Below are positions 57,732 to 64,000 of a stretch of 64,000 nucleotides of DNA, in pieces; position 1 is the first letter of the stretch; each line of letters begins with the position of its first letter. Source of the stretch: Changpingibacter yushuensis (lineage in GTDB: Bacteria; Actinomycetota; Actinomycetes; Actinomycetales; Actinomycetaceae); the NCBI RefSeq assembly GCF_014041995.1, contig NZ_CP059492.1, positions 1,488,001 through 1,552,000 of the forward strand, read 5' to 3'. The position numbers and the translations under genes were made by a program. The notes under the pieces are model-generated. The model searched no databases and was not told where the DNA came from. It saw only the letters and a list, made by a program, of their open reading frames with translations.

Positions 57732-58313
57732 TTACTGGCCCGTGCGCCGAGCGTCATCCTCCCGCAGCAACTCCACAGCGCGAATTGCTCGAGTCAACTG
57801 GGTCAACAACGTTTCAGCCTGCGCCTTGCGACGGTCGTTCGGGGTGAACTTGCCGTCCGTGAACTCGGCGAAGGTTGATGCCGAAACCTGAGCTCTAACG
57901 CCAAACATCTGCAAAGCTGCCACCACGGGACGCCACTGTTCCACGGCCCTCACACCCGAATCAGCACCGTAGGAAACAAAAGCAACGGGCTTGCGCAGCC
58001 ATTCAGGCCCCAGCAAATCGAATGCATTCTTAAAGGCACCGGGAATACCGTGGTTGTATTCGGCTGTGACAAAAATGAAGCCGTCACAGCCGTCAACAGC
58101 CTCACTCCACCTCGTCACTCTAGGGTCAGAGTAGACCTTGTGAGCAGCGCTGGGCAGCACAGCGTCATGGTAGACGGGCAGGTCGAAGGCCTTAAGGTCA
58201 AGGATCTCCACTTCGCCAGCGATGCTCTGACGTGCTAGACCCGCAATCCACGCACCGACCTGCACACCCTTGCGACCCTCACGTACGGAACCAATCACCA
58301 CACCGATTCGCAT
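57732..58313 (-). CDS. NADPH-dependent FMN reductase family protein
   Basis: A 193-residue flavodoxin-fold reductase. The flavin-phosphate loop is VVIGSVREGRKGVQVGAWI, and the second signature TAEYNHGIPGAFKNAFDLLG is followed by KPVAFVSYGADSGVRAVEQ. Such enzymes reduce FMN, quinones or chromate; the physiological substrate is not predictable. I place the start at MRIGVVIGS (58313), 28 nt after the SDR gene, with which it probably forms an operon. Confidence 0.88.
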   Translation of the reverse strand: MRIGVVIGSVREGRKGVQVGAWIAGLARQSIAGEVEILDLKAFDLPVYHDAVLPSAAHKVYSDPRVTRWSEAVDGCDGFIFVTAEYNHGIPGAFKNAFDLLGPEWLRKPVAFVSYGADSGVRAVEQWRPVVAALQMFGVRAQVSASTFAEFTDGKFTPNDRRKAQAETLLTQLTRAIRAVELLREDDARRTGQ

Positions 58314-58341
58314 GGTTGCCTTCCTTCCTGCCACCAGCAAA

Positions 58342-59148
58342 TCACTTAGCCCATGGCGTGACTCGCAACCGCCGTTCATCGCCTCCGATTCCAGCGATCG
58401 ACTTTTCTATCAGACTACCCAATGAGTCAACACCAGCACGGACGAATGCTCCCGAAAGCCCATCCAGCTTTCCATCAGCAAATGCGCTAGCAATCGCCAC
58501 AACGTCTTCTGGATCAGTCCACTGCGTACGGCCTTCGTGCATCTTCATGTGCCGCGTCATGTCGGTCTGCACCACGCCCGGTGCCATTTCTAAGACCCGC
58601 AATCCACGTTCGAATCCTGCAACATGCATGCTTGATCCCAGCCGGAACAAGGCTGTCTTGGATGTCCAGTAGTCCGAACTGGTTTCGAAATCGGTGACCG
58701 CAGCGCCAGACGAAAGATCCAAGATTCGCCCTCCGCCACGTTCGAGCATGGTTGGAACCAGCCAACGTTGGATGAGGTAAGGCGCTCGCAGATTAACGAG
58801 TTGCGTCTGCCACCACTGGTCAGGATCGCTCTCCCACGGGGCAACCTCTTGGCCAGATACACCGGCGCAGTTCACGATCATGTCCGGTGCACCATCTGAT
58901 AGCACCACTTTGATCATCTGCGCAATTGACTCGCGTTTGGACAAATCGCATCCGAGGATGCACACATCCGCGCCGGCCGTCTCGCAAGCGGATGCGACGG
59001 GATCGAGGTGGCTCGCCTTTCGGGCAACCAAAATGAGCGTGCGCGATGAGTTTGCCAAGCCCTCAGCGATATAGGCCCCGATGCCACGAGACGCACCCGT
59101 GATGAGAATTCGGTTCGCCGGTATCCCCGCCTGCTGATCTGTATTCAT
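58342..59148 (-). CDS. Short-chain dehydrogenase/reductase
   Basis: A 268-residue classical SDR with the NAD(P) loop ILITGASRGIGAYIAEGL near residue 14, the NCAGVSG motif (NNAG position), catalytic Ser in DLSSGAAV and YWTSK for YxxxK, then LEMAPGVVQTDMT. Substrate unknown. It starts 91 nt after pheT, beyond a hairpin, so it may be only partly co-transcribed with pheST. Confidence 0.88.
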   Translation of the reverse strand: MNTDQQAGIPANRILITGASRGIGAYIAEGLANSSRTLILVARKASHLDPVASACETAGADVCILGCDLSKRESIAQMIKVVLSDGAPDMIVNCAGVSGQEVAPWESDPDQWWQTQLVNLRAPYLIQRWLVPTMLERGGGRILDLSSGAAVTDFETSSDYWTSKTALFRLGSSMHVAGFERGLRVLEMAPGVVQTDMTRHMKMHEGRTQWTDPEDVVAIASAFADGKLDGLSGAFVRAGVDSLGSLIEKSIAGIGGDERRLRVTPWAK

Positions 59149-59199
59149 GTTGACTGCCTCCGTTGGTCACCACAAGCTGGCAATGGTTCTATATGTGGA

Positions 59200-59231
59200 A
59201 ACGCGGTTCGGTTTTTCAACCGAACCGCGTT
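59200..59231 (-). terminator. Terminator after pheT
   Basis: AACGCGGTTCGGTT (59200-59213) and AACCGAACCGCGTT (59218-59231) form a perfect 14-bp stem with a 4-nt loop, 8 nt after the pheT stop on the minus strand. TTCCACATATAG follows, with no real U tract. Confidence 0.8.
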
Positions 59232-59239
59232 CCTTTGGC

Positions 59240-61810
59240 TCACGCCCTGAGCTGCGCACCAAACAGCTTGTGAGTCTGCTTGATAATCTTCTTCCTGATC
59301 CCGGCCGTTTCATCGGCCGTCAGCGTGTGATCGCCACGCAGCCTCAGTGCGAAGGCTAACGACTTCTTACCGTCAGGGACCTGTTCACCCGTGTACACAT
59401 CGAAGAGCCTGATGTCTTCAAGGAGTGGACCCGCCGCCGTGCGAACTACGTCCTCAAGTTCAGCAGCCGTCACGCGAAGGTCTACCACCAAGGCGAGGTC
59501 CTCTTTTGCCACCGGGCTGGTTAAGACGGGATTCACAGAGATGGGCGCATCGCCACGGGCAGCGAAGATGGCATGAGCATCCACTTCGAAGGCGACGGTA
59601 CGCACCGGCAGTTCAAACGCTTTGCACACAGCCGGGGCCAGTTCGCCCGCATACCCCACTACCGTTTCACCAGCGAGGATCTGGGCGCACCTCCCTGGGT
59701 GATACGGCGCGTACTCTGCTTTGGCTGCGCGCAACCCAAGCCCAACGCTTCTTCCCACGCTGAAAGCTGCGTCAACTGCGTCACGCCAGTCCCACGCCTG
59801 CGGCTCGAATCCGTATGTGGGGGCGATCATCGGCCCAGTAGCCACACCCGCGATATGCTGCGGTTGAGCTGGAACTGCGCTCATGACTTCGGCTATTTCA
59901 CCATCTGTTGGGCGTGCACCAACGCCTGGGGCCACCGCGGAATGGATTCCCGCAGGATGAGATAGCAGCGAAGATTCGACAATCGCGAGCGTTTGGTTGG
60001 CCCGAGCAATATTCAGCCGCGCGATGTCCAACAAGCTATCCAGCACGGACGTGCGTAGGTAGGGCGCGTCCTCCTGGAGTGGATTCGCAAGCCTAATTGC
60101 CGTGCGTCGCACATCGTCTGGTGCAATTCCCTGCTTGTCGAATGCGGAAGCCGATACGAACGGGTAAGACAACACCTGTACCCAACCGGTCTCAGCAAAT
60201 GTCTGCATAACGTCGCGGAGCTCACGCTGAGCCAGTGTGAGGCCACGCCCAGCCACAGCACGTGGTACGACTGTGGGAATCTGGTCGTATCCAACCAGCC
60301 GGGCGATTTCCTCCACGAAGTGAGCTGGGCCCACCAAGTCGGGACGCCACGTTGGCGGAGTAACCGAAAGAACAGCGCCGGAGCCTTCCACCGTGCAACC
60401 GATATCTTCAAGGATTGCCTTGGTCTGATCTTCCGGGACATCAAGCCCGGTGAGCCTAGCAACTTCGGATACATGGAAGTCCTGCGCCGTAGGAAGGCTC
60501 ACGGCGTTGAGATCGCCAACCTCCGCGCCGGCTTCTCCCCCACCGAACTCCACAAGCAAGTCCACAACGGCTTGTGCCGCAATCGGAGCAATGAGCGGAT
60601 CAACTTCGCGTTCGAAACGCTTGGCCGCCTCGCTGGGCAACTTGTGGCGGCGTGCTTGGCGTGCCACCGAAATGGGGTCGAAGTGCGCCGCTTCAATCAG
60701 AACGTTGACTGTGCCGGCCGTGATTTCCGTATCAAGACCGCCCATGGTTCCCGCCAAACCGAGCACACGGTTGGCGTGGCCCCCAGCGCTGTCAGTAATG
60801 AGGAGATCTTCTGGATCCAGCGTCCGTTCCACCTCATCGAGTGTCACAAGGCGCTCGCCCTCCCGCGCGCGCCGCACCACTATCGGACCTTCAACCTTGT
60901 CCAAGTCGTAGGCGTGAAGCGGTTGGCCGAGGTCCAACATGACATAGTTGGTGGCGTCCACTGCCAGCGAGATCGGGCGCATACCTGCTTGGGTCAACCG
61001 ATCCTGCATCCATCGTGGAGATTGCACGTTTGGATCAACACCGCGCACGATGCGGGTCACGAACCGATCGCACCCAACCCGACCATGAATGGGAGCATCA
61101 TCCTCTACCACGACCGGAAATGCATCGCTGGTGGCAGCCGGGACAACCACGTCTGGTCCACAGGGATCCGTGAACTTGGCGCCGGTGGAATGGTGATACT
61201 CGCGCGCAACTCCACGCATCGAGAAGCAGTATCCCCGATCAGGCGTGATGTTGATTTCGAGCGTCTCCCCCGCAATGCCAAGCAATCCGAGAGCATCAGA
61301 ACCAACGGGCGGAAGTGCGGCGATCGCGGCGTCGTCGTCGGCCTTCGCCAGAACGATGATGCCATTGTGGTCTTTCCCGATGCCCAGTTCGAGCGCGGAA
61401 CAGATCATGCCATCTGAGACGTGACCGTAGGTCTTGCGCGCAGCGATAGCAAAGCCGCCAGGAAGAACTGCGCCGGGCAGAGAGACCACCACGTAGTCGC
61501 CGGCCTCGAAGTTGTGGGCGCCGCAGATGATTCCGCGCGAAGCTAGGTCACTCTTCTCTTTGCCTGTGCCTGGTTCATCGTTGTGAATCCCCACGTCCAC
61601 GCGGCAATAGTTGATTACCTTGCCGTTGCTTTGTTCTTTCGCTTCGCGCGTGAGCACATGGCCGACGACGACGGGCCCTGTCACGTCCGCCTTGTGGATC
61701 TCTTCTTCCTCAAGACCAACCTTGACCAAGTCTGCCGCGAGTTGGGCCGCAGTCAGGTCCGCTGGAACCTCCACATGAGTGGCGAGCCATTCAATTGGGA
61801 TGAGTGGCAT
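59240..61810 (-). CDS. pheT: Phenylalanyl-tRNA synthetase beta subunit
   Basis: Structural, editing and tRNA-binding subunit of PheRS. The 856-residue protein starts MPLIPIEWLATHV, has the tRNA-binding OB domain (about 45-155), the B3/B4 editing domain (about 215-380), B5 (about 420-480) and the C-terminal ferredoxin-like anticodon-binding domain (about 760-856, DLALVVDLRVTAAELEDVV). ATG 61810 lies 1 nt after the pheS stop; the upstream in-frame extension would overlap pheS without homology. Confidence 0.95.
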   Translation of the reverse strand: MPLIPIEWLATHVEVPADLTAAQLAADLVKVGLEEEEIHKADVTGPVVVGHVLTREAKEQSNGKVINYCRVDVGIHNDEPGTGKEKSDLASRGIICGAHNFEAGDYVVVSLPGAVLPGGFAIAARKTYGHVSDGMICSALELGIGKDHNGIIVLAKADDDAAIAALPPVGSDALGLLGIAGETLEINITPDRGYCFSMRGVAREYHHSTGAKFTDPCGPDVVVPAATSDAFPVVVEDDAPIHGRVGCDRFVTRIVRGVDPNVQSPRWMQDRLTQAGMRPISLAVDATNYVMLDLGQPLHAYDLDKVEGPIVVRRAREGERLVTLDEVERTLDPEDLLITDSAGGHANRVLGLAGTMGGLDTEITAGTVNVLIEAAHFDPISVARQARRHKLPSEAAKRFEREVDPLIAPIAAQAVVDLLVEFGGGEAGAEVGDLNAVSLPTAQDFHVSEVARLTGLDVPEDQTKAILEDIGCTVEGSGAVLSVTPPTWRPDLVGPAHFVEEIARLVGYDQIPTVVPRAVAGRGLTLAQRELRDVMQTFAETGWVQVLSYPFVSASAFDKQGIAPDDVRRTAIRLANPLQEDAPYLRTSVLDSLLDIARLNIARANQTLAIVESSLLSHPAGIHSAVAPGVGARPTDGEIAEVMSAVPAQPQHIAGVATGPMIAPTYGFEPQAWDWRDAVDAAFSVGRSVGLGLRAAKAEYAPYHPGRCAQILAGETVVGYAGELAPAVCKAFELPVRTVAFEVDAHAIFAARGDAPISVNPVLTSPVAKEDLALVVDLRVTAAELEDVVRTAAGPLLEDIRLFDVYTGEQVPDGKKSLAFALRLRGDHTLTADETAGIRKKIIKQTHKLFGAQLRA

Positions 61811-61811
61811 A

Positions 61812-62906
61812 TCAGTTACCCCTTCCAAAGGTGCCGAACTGGAGCGAGAAGCGCACGTCGCCTTCGACCATGTCACGCATATCCGAAATACCGTGGCGCA
61901 ACATGAGGGTGCGTTCTAGACCCATTCCAAACGCGAATCCGGAATAGACATCCGGGTCAATTCCAGCGTTCTTCAAGACTTCGGGGTTCACCATTCCGCA
62001 ACCGCCCCATTCGATCCAGCCCGGGCCGCCCTTCTTCTGAGGGAACCACAGATCCATTTCCGCAGAGGGTTCAGTGAATGGGAAGAAAGAGGGGCGCAAG
62101 CGGGTCTTGGCCTCTGGTCCGAACATTGTTTTTGCGAAGTGATCAAGCGTCCCCTTCAGGTGCGCCATCGTCAGGCCCTTGTCCACCGCCAAGCCTTCAA
62201 CCTGATGGAACACCGGGGTGTGGGTGGTATCCAAAGCGTCGGTACGGAACACCTTTCCGGGGCACGCAATGTAGATGGGAGCTCCGCGGCGCAGCATCTC
62301 ATGCGCCTGAACGGGCGAGGTGTGGGTGCGCAGCACGAGGTTCGAGACTGCTTCGAACTGCTCCTCTGTGCCAACCTTTTCGACGCCTTCGACGTAGAAG
62401 GTATCTTGCATTTGGCGTGCCGGATGATCGGGCCCGAAGTTCAGGGCGTCAAAGTTGAACCACTCGTGCTCCACTTCGGGGCCTTCGGCGATCTCCCAGC
62501 CCATGCCCACAAAGAAATCAGTGAGGTCGGCGATGAGAACCGTCAACGGATGCCGGGCACCTTGTGGGGAGCGGCGCACGGGCACAGTCACGTCCACTGA
62601 CTCCTCGGCGAGAATCCTCGCCTCGGATTCTGCTTCCAAGCGCGCAGTGGCATCAGCAAGCGCTGTTTGGATGGCCTTGCGTGCGCCGCCCATAAGCTTG
62701 CCGGCTGTCGGCTTCTCGGATTTGTCAAGTGTGCGGATCTGGGCGTTGGCAAGGGTTATCGGGGCGTTGTCGCCGCTGTGGGCGAGCCGTGCCACCTTCA
62801 GCTCCTCAAGCGTTGTGGCTGCGGCAAAGGCGGCCACAGCTTCCTCGACGGCAGCGGCAATGCCGGCCTCATCGAGTGGACTCAGCCCGCTGGCTTCCTC
62901 AGACAT
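61812..62906 (-). CDS. pheS: Phenylalanyl-tRNA synthetase alpha subunit
   Basis: Catalytic subunit of PheRS. The 364-residue protein has an N-terminal coiled coil (about 10-90) and the class II core with [59 protein letters not shown] and the motif 3 [18 protein letters not shown]. Start MSEEASG (62906) is preceded by AAGGAAGG. A hairpin in the leader is described separately. Confidence 0.95.
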   Translation of the reverse strand: MSEEASGLSPLDEAGIAAAVEEAVAAFAAATTLEELKVARLAHSGDNAPITLANAQIRTLDKSEKPTAGKLMGGARKAIQTALADATARLEAESEARILAEESVDVTVPVRRSPQGARHPLTVLIADLTDFFVGMGWEIAEGPEVEHEWFNFDALNFGPDHPARQMQDTFYVEGVEKVGTEEQFEAVSNLVLRTHTSPVQAHEMLRRGAPIYIACPGKVFRTDALDTTHTPVFHQVEGLAVDKGLTMAHLKGTLDHFAKTMFGPEAKTRLRPSFFPFTEPSAEMDLWFPQKKGGPGWIEWGGCGMVNPEVLKNAGIDPDVYSGFAFGMGLERTLMLRHGISDMRDMVEGDVRFSLQFGTFGRGN

Positions 62907-62940
62907 ATCTGCCTTCCTTGTGATTTTCGCCCTGTTGGGC

Positions 62941-62970
62941 ACCGCTCACGATTCTAATCAATCGTGCGGT
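62941..62970 (-). promoter_or_regulatory. Hairpin in the pheS leader
   Basis: ATCGTG/CACGAT and CGGT/ACCG segments, separated by a 2-nt bulge on one side, form a stem around an 8-nt loop, about 35 nt upstream of the pheS ATG. No U tract and no short Phe-rich reading frame is obvious, so attenuation is not supported; structure-based control remains possible. The rest of the 62907-63149 region should hold the divergent pheS and sugar-kinase promoters. Confidence 0.45.
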
Positions 62971-63136
62971 GCGCTGCCTTCCCAGATGCCCGTTGTGGGC
63001 GAAGTGTCACCAAGTGCGCACCAATGCGACTGTTTGAGCCCGCGGTGCTGGCGCCGACGCGCTGACATGGCCGCGATCCAGCCACGAGGATAGATGAGTC
63101 TGCCACGATCGGAAAGGCCGTTTGCCTGGGACCCAG

Positions 63137-63142
63137 TAGTCT
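63137..63142 (+). promoter_or_regulatory. Candidate -10 element of the PfkB gene
   Basis: TAGTCT fits TANNNT and ends 7 nt before the ATG at 63150, so the message may be leaderless. No Shine-Dalgarno sequence and no clear -35 are seen. Confidence 0.35.
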
Positions 63143-63149
63143 TAGATAC

Positions 63150-64000
63150 ATGCGTACCGTGTTCTGTGGCCTGACAACCGTCGATCTCATTCAGCATGTC
63201 GATCAGGTGCCGGGCCCCAACCAGAAGATCGTCTCTCGATCTGCCATTCTCGATGTGGGAGGGCCCGCAGCCAACGCAGCTCGTACTGCAGGAGTGCTTG
63301 GCGCGGTCCCCACACTGGTTTCTCCCATCGGCACAGGGGTCTTCGCCCAACTTGCTAAGGCGTGGTTGGCGGAATCTGAGGTGACCGTGGTGGACCTCGC
63401 TGCCGAGGGCGATCCAGCAATCTCAAGCGTCACTATTGACGCCGAGGGGAATCGAGCTGTGGTTTCCTCTAACAACTCCGGGCGGAGCTACACATATCCT
63501 CAGGCTGACGTGCTTGACGGGGCCAGCGCTCTGCTGATTGACGGGCACCTGCCCGATGTGCAGCTGGCTCTGGCTCGCACTGCGAAGAATCTCGAGATCC
63601 CAGTTGTTCTGGACGGTGGTTCTTACAAGCCTGGGATCGAGGCGCTTCTGCCGCACGTCACCCACGCCATCATTTCTTCGGATTTCACCCTTCCCGGAGT
63701 CGCCGACGACGTCCTTGTGGAAACGTTGGCGTGGAAGGGTATTCCTTTCGTGGCCCGCACTCATGGTGGCGGTTCGATTGAGGCCATCGTGGATAACAAG
63801 GCGTTCTCCCTGCCCGTGTCTGAAGTTGCTGGGGATCAGATCGCGGATACCCTCGGGGCCGGCGATGTGCTGCATGGCGCTTTCACGGCAGCTCTTGGTG
63901 CAGGTCAAAGTGCCATGGCGTCTATGTCGGCGGCGTCCCAGCTCGCAACGCTATCTGTTCAGGCGTCGGGAGCCCTCGGATGGGCCGAGAAACTGCCGTC
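63150..64000 (+). CDS. PfkB family carbohydrate kinase, 3' end outside window
   Basis: Ribokinase-like sugar kinase; substrate unknown. The frame runs from ATG 63150 to the window edge (283 codons) without a stop. Visible are the N-terminal CGLTTVDLIQHVDQVPGP, the substrate-binding LDVGGPAANAARTAGVLGA (the GG dipeptide near residue 37), and the signature DQIADTLGAGDVLHGAF near residue 230 with the catalytic Asp of GAGD. The anion hole is intact. It diverges from pheS. Confidence 0.88.
   Translation, partial: MRTVFCGLTTVDLIQHVDQVPGPNQKIVSRSAILDVGGPAANAARTAGVLGAVPTLVSPIGTGVFAQLAKAWLAESEVTVVDLAAEGDPAISSVTIDAEGNRAVVSSNNSGRSYTYPQADVLDGASALLIDGHLPDVQLALARTAKNLEIPVVLDGGSYKPGIEALLPHVTHAIISSDFTLPGVADDVLVETLAWKGIPFVARTHGGGSIEAIVDNKAFSLPVSEVAGDQIADTLGAGDVLHGAFTAALGAGQSAMASMSAASQLATLSVQASGALGWAEKLP

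Noticed and set aside
60320-61417. A 365-codon open frame on the plus strand
   Set aside because: It lies opposite pheT, has no recognisable domain, and its composition is that of an antisense shadow of a real gene.

Overview
The window is chromosomal core DNA from a high-GC Gram-positive bacterium (Actinobacteria). By eye it is moderately GC-rich, and a member of the Actinomycetaceae (Trueperella/Arcanobacterium/Actinomyces-like) is my best guess, not a proof. Actinobacterial markers are RbpA, the PafB-PafC pair, HelY, actinobacterial integration host factor, DUF3866, a helicase-dead PriA, a polyprenol-phosphate-mannose synthase beside Lnt, and the conserved order alaS-ruvX-mltG-aroE-pilD-aroC-aroK...efp-nusB-pyrR-pyrBC-carAB-pyrF-mihF-gmk-rpoZ-coaBC-metK-priA-fmt-rsmB-rpe. 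No phage, insertion sequence, CRISPR array, rRNA or tRNA gene was found.

Layout. Positions 1-9000: rbpA (+, cut by the left edge), then on the minus strand ppm1, lnt, and a tightly overlapping operon pafB-pafC-orf133-dagK-helY. DUF3866 (+) diverges from pafB. Positions 10.1-18.3 kb: hisE-hisG, a two-gene ABC importer behind an FMN riboswitch (probably riboflavin uptake), an MMPL/RND transporter, a PutP-type Na+/proline symporter and a PPK2 kinase; these separate hisEG from rpe. Positions 18.4-46.5 kb: the long minus-strand housekeeping block, covering ribulose-phosphate epimerase, rRNA and tRNA modification, SAM and CoA synthesis, GMP kinase, mIHF, the complete de novo UMP pathway from pyrR to pyrF with a PyrR-binding RNA loop, nusB, efp, shikimate genes, mltG, ruvX, alaS and rpsD. 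Positions 46.6-50.6 kb: rarA, an acetyltransferase and aspS. Positions 50.9-57.6 kb, plus strand: MFS exporter, DEAD-box RNA helicase, cstA and ybdD. Positions 57.7-64 kb: flavin reductase, SDR, pheST (all minus) and a PfkB sugar kinase (+) cut by the right edge.

Most of this is ordinary housekeeping DNA. The parts worth a second look are regulatory or degenerative. (1) Two consecutive stem-loops in the aspS leader each have a 7-nt loop with GUC at the anticodon position, suggesting tRNA-Asp mimicry and AspRS autoregulation. (2) Two genes in the aro cluster, one in the aroE position and one in the place expected for aroB, encode degenerate relatives of AroE and AroK. (3) The FMN-riboswitch importer has no ATPase gene beside it. 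(4) The 9-mer GACGACGTC is far more frequent than base composition predicts. (5) There are prominent inverted or tandem repeats upstream of priA, cstA and the MFS gene. Counts and alignments were done by eye.
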